A DNA stretch of 64,000 nt from Trachythela sp. YZ-2020 (GCA_016169945.1 JADLSH010000369.1:7086001-7150000), one strand, 5' to 3'; shown: positions 13,101 to 27,600, numbered from the stretch's first letter. Made by a program: numbers and translations. Notes: generated from the letters alone by a model not told the origin.

Positions 13101-14479
13101 GAAGTTCTAAAAAATAGTGTAATTCGTATTAATACTCCATGAGAAAACACAAAAGGAAATCATGACTGTGAAGGAATTCTGCTGATTTACACATTTACTT
13201 TAAGTTCATATTTCTCACCAACTATCATTCATGTCTTTGAGATTATTAAAAAATACAAACATTTTCATCTAGACAAGTCACAAGCTATATACAGCAATTG
13301 CAGGGGGGGGGCATTGTTTCTTATCATGCACCACAACTGCCATCAAAATTTCCTTAAATCAGACTACATAATTTCAAGTAAAGAATGGCCTTCACATAAA
13401 AAATATCTAATGAATGTAACCAAGGTTACAATACTTGTAAACGGAAGCTCTAAAATTTAGTGTCTATACTTTCAAAGACTCTTTGATATATTATAAGGTT
13501 TCCATGTGAACATATGCCTGTATGCTGGAAATAGATTTTGTAAATTTACATCTAGAGATTAAAACACATAATATTTGTCAAATAATTGTAATAAAGAACA
13601 TAATACTTCCCTAATCATACTGTCACAGCATTTTTCACTAGCAAACTTGTACAGTTTATAGAATGTACAAGTAGTCTGGTGAAAAATGTTGCCCTTGGTA
13701 AAAATTCTTATAAACAAGAATTTACTAATTTATATCAAGAAAGAGTTCCTCAACAAAATGTACTATTATATAACCCATTTCTAGAAAAACCAGACCTCTC
13801 CTAAATAAGTCTTAACCCCAATACATGCTTCATAATTAAAACACGTACATGTGTTTGGTTTACATTTGTAAACAAAATAATATTGACCAATTGCAGAATT
13901 ACGGGAACATACAATTAAGCTGAATTTCTTTTAAATCTATTTTAATTTTATACAGTTTTCAAAGTTTCTGTCTGTTTTCAAAAGAATGAATTGAGGCAAT
14001 GTGTGTATATAAATGGTGCCTCCAGTAATTCTGCAAAATGTTCTATAATTTATAATTATAGCCTATAAGCGACAAGTAAATAATTTACCGGGGTCAAGTG
14101 AGAGATCAAATTTGCTTTGAAACAAATTGGAAAGCCACACAGGTTTTAGTAAAATACAAATATAAACTTTAACTAACCCACCTCTGAAGCTATAAGTTCT
14201 AGACCATTTCTCTGTCGTTCTTTCTCTTGTCGAACAAGCGCGTACATTTCAGGGTCATCATTTTCCAACAGTTCATTTCCATTCCAATGATGGTCATGTC
14301 GGACAGAAACAAGGGCCGCATTTAGACGTGTGCGGCCACGTATTGTTGTAAAAACTTGTCTTAGGAAACCCTGGAATTGTAAAATTATTATGAGAATTAA
14401 AGTAAGCATGAAAAGAAATAAATACTTGATAAATTTTGAACTTATTTGCGCTTACCTTTCCGACACTTCGACTGATCAT
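7156..14479 (-). CDS. SHMT2: Serine hydroxymethyltransferase, mitochondrial (SHMT2-like)
   Basis: This PLP enzyme converts serine and tetrahydrofolate to glycine and 5,10-methylene-THF. Sixteen exons join in frame: 14479-14456, 14370-14182, 13106-13027, 12605-12490, 12351-12267, 11890-11809, 11727-11605, 10748-10680, 10194-10124, 9918-9860, 9758-9652, 9008-8909, 8798-8755, 8033-7922, 7485-7378 and 7283-7156 (TAA at 7158-7156). The product is 498 aa, close to the usual length of about 500. The start [20 protein letters not shown] is arginine-rich without acids, as expected of a mitochondrial targeting peptide, which favours SHMT2 over the cytosolic form. Landmarks are [16 protein letters not shown] (residue 65 on), [16 protein letters not shown], the PLP lysine K274 in [10 protein letters not shown], and [14 protein letters not shown]. 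All introns are GT-AG. Exon 10 was found only from the conserved RSGIIFYR and the phase, so it is the least certain; the rest is firm. Confidence 0.95.
8505..8745. repeat. 29-bp minisatellite beside SHMT exon 13
   Basis: About nine units of CCATCTTGATGATGGTGCAT plus GGGTGTGCT, several with short deletions of GATGGT or GCATGG. The array ends about 10 bp from the donor of SHMT exon 13 (GT at 8754-8753), so it occupies the start of intron 13. Long reading frames across it on the minus strand are artefacts of the repeat. Confidence 0.9.
9914..10078. repeat. Tandem repeats of an SHMT splice-acceptor segment
   Basis: On the minus strand the unit is GCTTGTTTTAAGATCT, present about six times. Two copies of a longer spacer (GTGAGAACACTGTGGAAAG plus ACTCGACAA) are interleaved. 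The copy nearest the exon provides the AG acceptor of SHMT exon 10 (TTTTAAG|ATCTGG), so the other copies are near-identical decoy acceptors upstream. Confidence 0.8.
13885..14044. mobile_element. Palindromic MITE, copy B, in SHMT intron 2
   Basis: The ends (GACCAATTGCAGAATTAC and AATTCTGCAAAATGTTC) and interior (TGTCTGTTTTCAAAAGAATG) match copy A at 2743-2908 in inverted orientation. More substitutions in the termini suggest an older insertion. It lies about 30 bp from the segment of intron 2 shared with the duplicate exon near 3.6 kb. Confidence 0.65.
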
Positions 14480-14585
14480 TTTGCGAAAATACAAGTAGCA
14501 GAGTATCAATACTTCATGTTATAAATATATTTATAATATAACATTTATAGTACGCGCGTGCTGATTGGTCGAGAAGCGTGTTTTA

Positions 14586-14669
14586 TTTAACAATTAGATT
14601 ATGAGCTCAAGATTTCTATGAACTATCATCTCATAGAAATCGAGAGCGAATAATCTAATTGTTTTAGTA
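14586..14669. repeat. Inverted repeat upstream of SHMT
   Basis: AACAATTAGATTATGAGCTC and GAGCGAATAATCTAATTGTT face each other around an inner pair TTTCTATGA / TCATAGAAA. The structure begins about 110 bp upstream of the SHMT start codon, so it is in the promoter or 5' leader region. It is probably a small MITE. Confidence 0.6.
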
Positions 14670-15659
14670 GAAACCAGCAAGAAAACAGTATTTCAAAACA
14701 TTTTTCATAATTTATTGAAATAAATTCGTTAAAAATCGCGCCGAGGAGATGGCTGTTCTATCGACAATTAGAATAGCGAGTAGCGTAGCCAATCAAATTA
14801 CAGCATTTGCAATAGTATACTAGTATGATTCTACTAAAACTGTATAGAAACACGGAAATTTTCCCGCCAAAATTTAAAATCATAAAAAAACAAATTTAAT
14901 GCGAATTATAAAACTTTGAACACTATTTAAAAACAATTTTAATGCTTTTACACATTTTTGACGGTTAATTTTCAAACAGAGTTGTTTTCTTGCAGCGAAA
15001 TTGACGAGCAAAGGTCAGCATGCATACGTAATGAAATTAATCGAGTAATAACGAGAAATAAGTAATAACGAGAAATAACGTGGAAAAACTCGCCCTGCGG
15101 GCTCGTTTTCCCACTGATTATTTCTCGTTCTCCCAAACTCCCACGCGTGTTTCTATAAGTGTATAGAAACACGGAAAATGTTTTCTATTTTTAAATAGTG
15201 GTTGGGAAGAAGCACAGAATAATGTAGCGGGCGGGAGGAAAAGGCAGGCGGGTGGCGAAAATGCGCGGACGAGAGCAGCGCAGCAGAACTTCTTTCGTAC
15301 TTCATCTTAGACACATATTTCAAAACAAACAACAAGCAGTGTGATTTGATTTTACTGACAAAGATAGATCAGCAATTTGGAACAGCAAGCATATGGGCAG
15401 GATATGGGCTAAGCTTCTTTATGTAGTCTTTCTACTCAAAACTGTAACATCAAGAACAACTATTTCATTTTTGCTGTAAATCGCTTCTTTAATTACACTC
15501 TTAACTCTGATTCTTGATGGACAGTTTTTTTTCAGTGGACCATAAAAGCAAGAGAGTATTTACTTGTATAAAATATAGTTAGTTTAGGACTGGTTTGTAG
15601 CTACGTATTTCACAACACGCTGGCTTATTTAGATTTCATCGATTGTAATGTCCAGTCTC

Positions 15660-18600
15660 TTACATCATTCCTCCCATACCCCCCATGCCTCCCATACCTC
15701 CCATACCCCCCGGCATCGGCATATCTTTCTCTTCTTTCGGTGCTTCCACAATCGTGACTTCAGCGGTTGTAAGTAATGATGCAACACCTGAAGCATCAGT
15801 AATAGCAGTACGGACTACTTTGGTTGGATCAATAATACCAGTCAGCATCATATCTACATATTCATCATTAGCAGCATCATAACCCATGTTATGGTCTAGA
15901 GATAGTATCTGAAAACGAAAATATATTGTAAGCGTATGCACATACTATGCTCAAGAGTTAGTACCAGTCAATAAAAAGCTATGTTAGTCACATGCGTGTC
16001 TTAAAAAGAAAAAGACAAGATCCACCCCATGAGAGACGGAATTGAGAAAAGTCTAAACCGCGATGGGAACTACTCGGTTTGCTCGTCCAACGTCTTACCA
16101 ATAGACCTCCTCAGCTTCGTTTTTGTTTACCCTTTTGAGATATGTAATGTTGTGATTTCTATTTAAATTAATGATATTCAGGTATGAATCAATGCATTCT
16201 GATTAGAATGACAAAGAAACCAAAATATCACATATCTCAAAAGGGATCACATGATCTGAAATGGCTAATTTGCATACCAAGCTGAGGAGGTCTATTGATA
16301 ACAACATAGGATATTAACGATATTTTATCATTTATCAGCAGACCTTTTCTGAAGCAATAGAAGTTTGAGTTTGTCATACTTATCAACAACGCCTTGACAA
16401 CATCTATACAAGGCCTTGACAACGTAGTGACAACGCCCTGACAACATAGCTCCAAATGTCGAAACATTACGATAAAACTATAGATGTTTCAAACGGTCGC
16501 CACTTGTTTCCATCTTATATACTGACATTACGTCATTTTCTTCAAGTTTGAAGAAATGTAAAATAGCCTTGTAACTGACCCTAACCCTAAAACCTACCCC
16601 AACCTTAAACCTAACCTTAAACCTAACCAAATTGATGAAGAAAAAATCAAGAAAAACGAAATTGAAAATCGAGAAAATTGCGTAACGTCAGTTTGGTAGA
16701 TGGAAACAAGTGAAAAACCGTTTCAAACTGAACAGGAAATCGCAACATTTAATACTAACTATGCAACAATGTTGCGGGAAACATAAAAATGTGATATTTC
16801 CTCGAATGTTTTCCCGTTTGCCCCACTTTGGAAACATTGTTGCGGAAACAAAATTAGCTTCCCTGGAGGCAAAAATGTTTCACACCAAATTTCGAAACAT
16901 TTTTTGTTTTTGTGCGATTTTTGTTACTAAACAGTGTTTCTTAAATAGCCTACCTTCAGGAAACATAGCTAGATATAATGTTTCGCAACAATGTTTCCAA
17001 GTTTGCCCAAATCTTTACAGACTGTTAATGGTACACCAAGACGTTTCAGTCTGGATAATTGCGACATTGCACTTGGCCACTCTTACCTTCTCAACGACCA
17101 ACGTGGACTCAACTCCAGCATTTTCAGCAATAGTTTGACATGGCATACGCATCGCTCGCCTTACAATTTCAACTCCAATTTTTTGATCTTCATTCTTCGC
17201 TTCAACATTATCTAACTGTTTGATACATCTCAAGAGAGCCACTCCACCACCAGGAACTATTCCTTCTTCCACTGCTGCTCGTGTCGCGTTCAAAGCGTCT
17301 GTAACTCGATCTTTTTTCTCATTTACTTCCACCTCACTAGAGCCTCCAACCTGACAATCAGAGAAGCAAAAGTTAAGCTGGAAACGAGCCAAGCCTTTCC
17401 TACAACATCGGAACATTACAAAGTATTCGGTTTATCAAAATCTATCATCAAATTTGCCATATCGGTGATAGTAAGTTGATAACGTTTTGTGAAGAGTGGT
17501 TTTAAACTGACAAAGATATGAAATAGGGTTTGTCTGATTATAATTTCCCTAAGTCGCACAGTCGGACCTCTATAAGAGAGGTGTCCGATTTATAGAGGTC
17601 ACCATGACGTCACTTTTAAGACTCCAATTGACAATTTTAAGTATTCAATAACTAGAAACAGGCCAATTATAAACAGTATTAAGATCTTGTCTATCAGAAG
17701 TGTACTACTACATTGTACACCTCAGTAACGAAACGAACTTTAACGCAATGCCGGTAACACGGCTAATACCGCAATGCACGGTGTTACACGTAATATGGTA
17801 AATGTGTGCTTTGAACTGGCTTACATACAAGTTTAAAATCAAAATTGATACACACCTTCAATATAGCAACACCATCCGACAGTTTTGCTAATCTTTCATT
17901 CAACTTTTCCTTCTCATATTCTGAAGTTGTCTCTTCAACTTCGTCTCTGATCTGTTGGCATCTTGTTTCAATATCATCTTGGTGACCTTTGCCTTTCAGT
18001 AAAAGACAATCGTCCTTCGTTATTGAGATTTCACCAACCTCACCAAAATCTTGAAGTTTTATATCTTCAATTTTTGTATCCAAAGCATCATCACCAAACA
18101 CCTAGAGAGGTTAAAGTAAAGTAAAGGTAAGGCAAGGAGTACGGCAATGTATGGTAAGGTGAGGTGAGGCAAGGTAAGGCAAGATGAGATATGAATGGCA
18201 TAGTTAGGTAAGTCAAGGTAAGGTATAATAAGGTACAGAAGGTATGGTAAGGGTAAGTTAAAGGGTAAGGTAAAGGGTAAGGTAAAGGGTAAGTTAAAGG
18301 GTAAGGTAAAGGGTAAAGTAAAGCGCAAGGTAAAGGGTAAGGTAAAGCATACGGCAAAGCGTAAAGTAAAGGGAAAGGCGTGAGGTAGGGTAAAGCGTGA
18401 GGTAAGGTAACGCGTAAGGTAAGGTTATAGTTGATGGCATTTTTAGACCTAGCCAGGAGCAGTTGGGAAAAATGCAACCTTAAGGCTCTTTTCCACTCAT
18501 CGCAAAACCAACTCGCAAACTCGCTGCGAGTTCTTGCATGTAATTAAAATAAACTGTCGAGCATTGTGATTGGATGAAAGTACTCGCAGCGAGCTTGCGA

Positions 18601-21600
18601 GTTGGGTTTTGCGACGAGTGGAAAAGAGCCTTTAGGCCCTCTGGCAGGAATTGAACCTGCGGCCCTGCGATTCCGGTGCAGCGCTCTACCCAACTGAACT
18701 AGAGTCCAGTTGCTGAGCATTAACCGCAAGTTCGTGTATATGTATGGGAGGGATGCCAGTATATGGGTAAATACTTTCTCGGCATCTCGTTCGACGGGAA
18801 TAGTAGTTGATGGAGTTTGTGGATGGAATATTCGTGAGGTATAAGTTATATTCTGAAGGTAAGGTAAGGTGAGCTGAGGCAAGGCAAGGTCAAGTAAGGT
18901 GCAATGTCAATATACGGTGCAATGTAAAACATTACTTAAACTATGTCGTACCATTCCCCCAGTAGCAATTGCCATATCTTGAAGCATGTTCTTTCTGTTA
19001 TCGCCAAATCCTGGAGCTTTCACTGAAGCAACTTGCAATCCAATTTTTAACCTTTGAAAAATTACGCAATTAATCACCGGCTTGCCTTTTCACTCTCTTT
19101 TTCATTTAACAAGAAATTACATTAATTTGTCTAGTACACACGAAGATTGAACCTAACAACCGCGTGAATTCCTAAGCATGCAGACGCTTTGCCAATCGAC
19201 CTAATCACCAGGCAAACTTATATTTAACTTTCAGGCCCCGAAACTTAACTGTTTGTGTTTGTTCTTGAGATATCTCTAGTTTTCACCGAGTTACTATAAA
19301 TATACTTTACGAATGTTTAAATAGGCATATCAAATGTAATGGAAAATGAAACGAAAAGGCAGAGAAATGCAAACAAAAATGCATATACGTTCACCTATTC
19401 AAACCAGACAAAAATAGATGTATATATTTTCACCTATTTATAACAAGAGTGCTCAGTGCTTCTCCCTCGATATCTTCAGCAATTATAATGAGAGGTTTTC
19501 GTGAAGTGTTTGCCAACTCCAAAGCAGGAACAATTTGTTGAATAGTTGAAATCTTTTTCTGACATAAAAGTAACAACGCATCTTGGTATTCTACCTTTTG
19601 TCCTAAAACGAAGACAACATTTTATCTTGAATACGATGGTTCCAGTGTAGATACCGATAAACTTGAGGGTTTATATAACAAGAACTTCGTCTATTACCTT
19701 GCAGACAAAGGGCCTTCGCGCCTTCGCTCGAAAATTCGAAGTTCTTGTGATATTTTTTAGGTAGTTTGATCCTACAAACCCTCAAGCACAACATTTTATG
19801 ATTTGAAAAATCGCAAAGCGGCAATATGCCACGGTGCACGTTCACAAACCCACGTTCTGTCCTCTTACGAGGTCAATATTGCAAGATGCGATGCAGTATA
19901 TGGTGCTATGGTGCATGGTCAACTTCAATTGTATGAACACTTGCGCATGAGAGCAAGAAAATAATGCTTAATGTTTCCATTACATGTATTTGCCACCAAA
20001 TATACACGGTCAACGCATGCGTTACCCGTCGAAGACTGCAGACTCTGGCAGCCCGCGTTCAAATAAATAGGGAGCTTTAGCAGTGACTACGAGTACGACT
20101 AGGGTACCTGCAAGGTAGGGAATGCTGCGGGACTGTTATTATTCTTTAGCTTCTTGAAACAAACATGCAAACAAATATGCAACACAAATTATATTCAGTC
20201 AGTAGACGGTAATTATTGGCATTGACCCAGTGGCTTGCGCGCTGCGCTGTCAGTAGATGCATACCCTAGCATAGTTTGCAGGATGAGACAAGCTAAATAT
20301 ATCACGAAACATGAAAGACATCAAATTTTGTAACATCTATTTCAAAATATCAATATTTTTTGTGTGTTGTTCTTCCACATGATTTGCACAATTCTGGATG
20401 AAACATGTCAACCCATGTTTACTGCGATGAGTACACCACTGCCATTTGCATATTTTGTTTGCATATTTTTTAAAAGCGTTAAAAGCGTTAAAAAATACAC
20501 CAAATTTTTTTTAATTTGCATAAGCTATAAACAATCAATTCTATCATTCTCATCTTACTTTTTATGGATATGCGAGTCACCAACACACAAAGCACAACTC
20601 ATTTCAACTCATTGCCACTCGAATATTTATCTTAGTGCTGTGCGCGCGCACTAGAACTGAGACTCTGTCTGTTCTATAATATGTAGTGAACGCTAGACAA
20701 AATATTAAGTCCCATAAAAAAGAGATAAAAATTAACATATTTATGCCTATACAGTAGCTCAACAAAGTCGATAGCACATTGAAGTTTATATATATAGTTT
20801 TATAATATATATAGAAACTCCAGGACCGCGACGACAAAGCCATGATATTTTGAAAGAATCACTTGATTTCTGGGATTTTGATTCTACTCATTTCAACACT
20901 GATTTCTACATTTCGAAAATATCGGAAAATACGTGAAAATTATGAAATATCGTCAGAAAACTCGTTCCCACAGTCCCACTATTCAAGCCTTTCACTAGTA
21001 TTTTTGTGATTTATGATTTCGAAATCATCTCATTTCTAGGTGATTTCTGAACCTGATTTCTGAGTCGAGTGTACGAGATTTCTGCCGTGACGGACCCCTC
21101 GATATAAACAGACACTGAATCTAGCTGCGATCGATTGTGTACTTTCAGCTTTCAGAGATATATAAATTGAGATTGCCAACTTTCCAAAAAGGAGTAAACA
21201 AATGTAAACGTAACATATAAACAAAAGACAAAATATCCTACCTTGAATGGTCAAAATAGACTTGAAAAAGCTTTAGAAATTGACTCCGTCCGTCAAAATC
21301 GAAAAGCACATGGAACTGAGCGAGTTTAAAATTTGTGTTCTGCGCATAGCAAGCGCGCACGACCACAATTCCATGCGCTAAATAAAATTTACTTCAAAAC
21401 TCCCTCTCTGCACATATTAGGCTGCTGCTACGCTCGCTCGCTTCAGGCTCGCTCGCTCCGCAGCAACTACGACTACGACTATAGACACTATACGAGTACG
21501 ACATTCGTCATTTTCGCGTGTTGTTTGCATACGCCATCTCGCAAAAGTCGTAGTCGTCGGGCTTTTGAGTACGAGATTTATCAAAAATCTCGTAGTCAAA

Positions 21601-24600
21601 AGCCCGACGACAACGACTTTTGCGAGATGGCGTATACAAACAACACGGCGTTTGGCGCGAAAATGACGAATCTCGTATTCGTAGTCGTACTCGTAGCCAT
21701 TGCTAAAGCTCCCTAATATTTACGATCAGAGAACATTTCAAAACATTAATATGAATAATCCTGGTCGCGCTTCCAGCATCTTTAATTTTTATTTATTTAT
21801 GACAATATTTCAATAGGAAACTCTCTCACGTAAAGTGATTTTCAGAGAGGTCCTATATTTAGAAATTTACATAATTATATAAAAATGAGTCATAAAAACT
21901 AATTCCATCACATTACATTAAAGTTAACGTTAAAAGTCAATAAAAGTATGCCTAGTGTTTAAGTTACAGGTGAGACTAAGAGCTATGAGCTATCTACAAC
22001 AATAAAAATAGTAACTAAATAGAATTCAAAGAGTACGTCAGCATGCTATGAGTGTTATAATTCAGCACTAGTGAGTTTTAAAACAGTTCATTTTGAACTT
22101 AGCAATTGAGTCTGAATGTCTAGTCTCTTCGTCAAGAATCGTTTACTGCATGGTACTCGAGCCTTTGCTTGCCCCAATTTCGTTTAACTTTAGGCAAGCA
22201 TAAATTGTTCTTATTTCTAGTGTTATAGGAATGAAGTTCGCTTTGCGATTTCAAGATTAGATTAGACATAGATAGACCATTCAAACATTTAAAAATGAAT
22301 AAACATCTATGATAAAATCGACGTTGGTGAAGCCTGTTCCATCCCAACTCATCCAGCGCAGCACTAGACGAAGAATGCGGGTGATAGTCTAGGATGATTT
22401 TTGCTGCTTTGTTCTGGAGAATTTGTAAATTGCCCATCAGTACGTCATTGTTCTTATCACCCCATACCAGGTCGCCGTAGTCAAACAGGGGTAAAATAAG
22501 ACTCTTGTAAAAAAGTAGTCTTGCGTATCGTGGTAGCAGATGCTTAATTCTCTTCAGGAGCCCCAGGCGTTTGCTGATCTTTGAACAAAGTTGGTTGACA
22601 TGCTCAGTCCAGGTCATATTAGACGAAAAAGTTACTCCAAGATACGAGAATTCTTCGACTCTTTCAATATTACTGCCAGCTACCTTGACTGTGACGGAAT
22701 CAATATTAGAAAGTTTACGGTTACTCCCAATGATCATGAATTTGGTCTTTTTTGTATTCAAAGTTAGTTTATTCTCATTAAGCCAGACAGAAACATTACG
22801 CAGGTCGACATTTAGTTTCTCCTCCAGATCCTGCGAGGTGTTAGAAAAGTAATACAGGACAGTGTCGTCTGCGTAAAGAGATAATTGAGCATGTTTAATG
22901 AAACTTGGTATCTCGTTGATATAAATCAAAAAGAGTAAAGGGCCAAGAATACTGCCCTGTGGGACACCAAAGTTACAGCATAATGGTTCAGACAGTTCAG
23001 GACCGCAAGTAGTTCGAAGCGATCGAAAACTTAGATAGGATGCGAACCATGCCATATCTTCAGTAGAAACACCAATGGCAGATAATTTCTTCAGCATAAT
23101 AGCGTGATCGACCGTGTCAAAGGCCTTAGATAAGTCCAAAAACACGGCACCGCACACTTCTCCCTTTTCCATACTGGCCAGAATCTCGTCAGCGAAACTC
23201 GAGAGTGCTGTTGTTGTAGAACACTTTCGGCGAAAACCAAACTGATTATCATTGAGAATGTTATTTTCTGTTAAATAATCATAAAGTTGAGTATAAACAG
23301 CTTTTTCCATTAACTTGCTCAATGCAGGTAGAACTGATATTGGACGGTAATTACTTGCGTTCGCTCTGTCCCCGGATTTGTACAAAGGAATTACCTTCGA
23401 ACATTTCCAGCTTGAAGGGAATGTATGATTTTGAATGGATCGATTAATGAGCTTTGTAATCGAAGGAGCAATTATTTCTGATGCATCTTTAAGTAGCTTT
23501 ATATTTATCTTGTCCAAACCAGTTGCTTTCGAAGCTTTGAGAGATTTTAGATGTTTAATAACGAATGATTCATCAACAGGAAGGATATTAAAATGTTGAC
23601 CATTAGATAGATAGTAACTTGATGCATAACTTGGTGTTATAGCGGGTAGCTTATCAGCAAGATATTGACCTATAGTAGCGAAATTTTGTTCAAAATAGAA
23701 GCAATCGATTTATTGTTTGAATATTCAACTCCGTCCGAGATAATGCAGGTTGGGTTGGACGATTGACATTTCCTAGAAGATGCTTCGTTAACAGCATTCC
23801 ATAGCTTCTTGAGGTCACCTTTACTTTCCTCGATCAAATTGATGTAATATTTCGACTTGCTAGCTTTAATTTCTTTATTCACAAGGTTCCGAAAGTTTTT
23901 ATATGATTGCCAGTGATCGGGATAGCCTGATTTCCTTGCCTTTCGATGATAATAATCGCGTTCACGCATTAAATCACCGATTTCGGAAGTCATCCAGGGT
24001 GAATTTATTCCATTTACGCGTTGTTTCTTAATTGGCGCATGGTTGTTTGCTACATCCAGAAACAAAGCATTCCAAGTGGAGACTGCATCATTAATGTCAT
24101 CTTCGTCCGCGACTAAGTGCCATGGAATGTAAATCTTGTACAAAGGAGACACGATAGTAGGATTTGTATGAACGATATTCTATTGTTCTAGGGGTCCCTT
24201 TTGGCGCGCCCACTTTCAGACTACAATAGATCAATGAATGGTCGCTAATCGTTAAGGGTATAACTCCATCTGCAACAAAACGATGCTCATTGTTTACAAA
24301 GATTAAGTCAATCATTGTTTGTGACGAGTCAGTGACCCTAGTAGCTTCTTTAATTAATTGGTTTAGACCCATCGATCTTGCAAATTCCGTCAAAGTTTTT
24401 TTCGCGGGATTTGATTTCCCTTTAACCGGAGTAAAGTCTACGTTAAAATCACCAAGCAATACTATATCACAGTTCTTGGGGCCAATATTTGCCATACTGT
24501 TCTTTATAGAGGAAATAAACCTCACCAAATCAGAGTTCGGCGGTCTGTAAACACTACAAAGAAATATAGGCTTGCATTTGGGCCGAGAAATTTGAATCCA

Positions 24601-27600
24601 AAGGCATTCATTATCATCAGTGTTCAGGTCATTGCAAATACTAAAAGGCAACCCATCGCGAATGTAAACAATCGTGCCACCACCAAGCCTATTTCCAGAT
24701 CTGTCTTTACGAATAACATAATAACCAGGCATTTGAATTTCCGTGTCCGAAATAGAGTCATTCAGCCAGGTTTCGGATAAAGTGAGAATGTCAAACACTT
24801 TATCATTAGTTACCTCAAGGCGAAGTAAATCGACCTTATTCCTGACACTTTGCACATTTAGATGAGCTATCTTTAAGCCTTTAATATCCTTAAGGTCTTC
24901 AACATGATGGTAGCCAGGGTTTACTTCAATATCTCCGGAAAGAGCGACCAACATCAAACCCAAGGAAGCGTGTTGAACAAGTTTGCAAGCATGATAAACA
25001 GCAAACCAGTTGTCAAAATGGCAGTCATTATGGCCAGTACGTAGACGATTTCCACCAAATCTGCTCGCAATAGCGGTTTGGCAGACAAAATAAGCTGTGC
25101 CATCGTTCCACGGTATGATTTCAGCTCCAATTCTTCTAGATTTCCCGCCAAATATCAGAAAAAAGCAGAAAATAAAGCAAAAACGTATAGAGCACGTATT
25201 AATGCGACCAGCCATGTCGAGCACCACCATGTCGAGCACCACCAGGGTAACACGCAACACAGTCAACACCAAAACATCTCAAACATATAGTGAACAATTT
25301 AGTCACTCCGATAACTGTCTGAGTTGACCACCATGTACTGCACTGTTCCACTTAGTGAAACTCACCTTGATGTAAAAAAAGCCAAAATACCTTGTTTACA
25401 GTGCGAGGCAATTATTCCGCGACACGCGAGGAGCGCACGTACGCAACACTAGTTGATGAAATTATAGGACATTTCAAAAAGCCTTAAAAAATTACGACCG
25501 ACATGAAATCTTCAAAGTGGCATGTAACCTTTCTTCCGTGCATTTTATATTGCCTGCGTGCCCACAGGCAAGCATAGTTATAACCTCCCACCAGGTTTAT
25601 CATTGACTATCCAAAGTCATAAGGCAAATTACCAACGGGCAACGGTAACTGTGGTGTAGCGTTAAAAAAGTAAAGAAACTTAAACCAAACCTTTTGCAGT
25701 GTTGATGAAGTACGGTGAGATGTAACCACGGTCAAACTTTAAACCTTCAATGAGTTCTAACTCGTCTTGAAGAGTTTTACCATCCTATTTGATAAAACAA
25801 AATAATACTACGTATAAAAAGTTCAAAACAACCCTGCATTGTGACAGTACAGAGCTATCCCGAAGTAACTTGTAATGCTTTTTTGGAAGAAGATCTTTGG
25901 ACTACTTTCACACGATTCGGGTACAAAATACTAGCAGGATTTACGTGTGTCCACAAAAAGGCGCGAAGCGTTCTCATTTTGCACCGCATGGAAACCATTC
26001 TCAAATTATTGAGGTCATTTTCATTTCAATCGTATCGAAACGTAGCATATTTCGTTGTTACGTACGATACGTTGTTACGGTTGAGACGGTTGAATTGTAA
26101 AACCGACTTTACGGTTAAAGTGACGGTTTCAAACAACTTTGCGTCCGTGCCGTGTGGATGCGAGTTATTCGACGGCTAATTTTCGGCACCGTTTTTAACC
26201 TACTCCGGCGTTGTGTGAACATAATAGACTAGTTGCAAACCAGATGAAAATCACCGGTGACAATAATGATTTTCAACTTATGAGACCGTTGCGGTATATT
26301 GATAATTATCGGTATTTCTAACTGTTATTCAATACCCCGGTCCCGATTTACGGGTAGCGTCATTTTGTTCAGTAATATTCACTGATGTCTGCATATTTGA
26401 TCATAGATATGATCGCTCGAAACGTCGAAGTTCTTATTGTATTTTTCAGGTAGAATGATCCAACTTAACCACAGACTGCGGCGCAGTATCTTCGTAAAGA
26501 CTCTACCTACACAGGCACCACACGTTCGCCGAGATATTGGAACATACTTTTTCTGTTTTCTCGAGATAGACTATTGTCTAACTGCGACAGAACGTGTACA
26601 GTAATTACGAGTATAAAACATACAGACATCGATAAAAATTGCTAAACAAATGGCGCTAAGTGACGAAATCGACAATTTTCAGAATAATTTTTGCTTCAAT
26701 TTAAAATAATAGAATGGATATCAACATTTGTAATGAATAAAGGCGTGCGTAAGTAAGTTCCTGATCAGTGAAATAAGAAGACAACCTACTAAATGGCATC
26801 AAGACTCATTAATTCATAACTGGTTGCTACTGGTTCTAATAAAGTATATAAATAATAAAGTGCCATTTCTATAGTCAATTCAATTTCTTGCTAGGCTAAA
26901 AACATTTGCATAACTTTATAATTAAAGAATAAACACACTTAATCAGAAACACACTTCCCTATAAACGAAACATATTGAAATTGTGCGTTTTGAGCAACAG
27001 TACGTCCTTCGTTATGCTACCAATTTCCATACGAAGCAAAGGCAGACTGACATCTTTTTGGGCCTCGGTCAGGAATATAATCAGGGCCCATCCAAGAATC
27101 ATTGCTTAGAAGCCAGGTTAATTTTCAACAAAAGGAAATAGTCTGAATCTGTCCTCTTTGAAGTAATTTCAGGCCCCCAAAGTTCTCCGGGCCTCGGCCA
27201 GCCCGACCGCTCAGTCCGCCCCTGATACGAAGGACCTTCGTTCAAAACGTTGAAGTTCCGTTGAAATAGTTTTCAGGACGGTAGTTTGTTCTACTAACCC
27301 CCAAACAGAAACTATTTCATGAAATATGTCCTAAAATCAAAATAAAACTCTAAGAAAGAAACATACCTTGACTGTGATTACTCCATTTTTTCCAACTTTT
27401 TTCATTGCGGATGAGATAAGATCACCAACACTTCTATCTCCATTTGCTGATATGGTTGCAACCTGGAGTTTTATAAAATACATTTTTAGCCAAAACAGTG
27501 TGAAGTTGTTCCCTTAGCTCTTTGTTTATTTATACTGATTACATACATACATACATCATTCAGCTCACTCCCCATTGAGGTTTTTCAGTTAGCGATTACA

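Noticed and set aside
16578..16629. Interstitial telomere
   Set aside because: The repeats are too degenerate and short, and they lie inside inverted-repeat ends of a MITE-like element.
18059..18477. Pro/Leu/Tyr-rich repetitive proteins on the minus strand
   Set aside because: They are translations of the GGTAA minisatellite in HSP60 intron 7.
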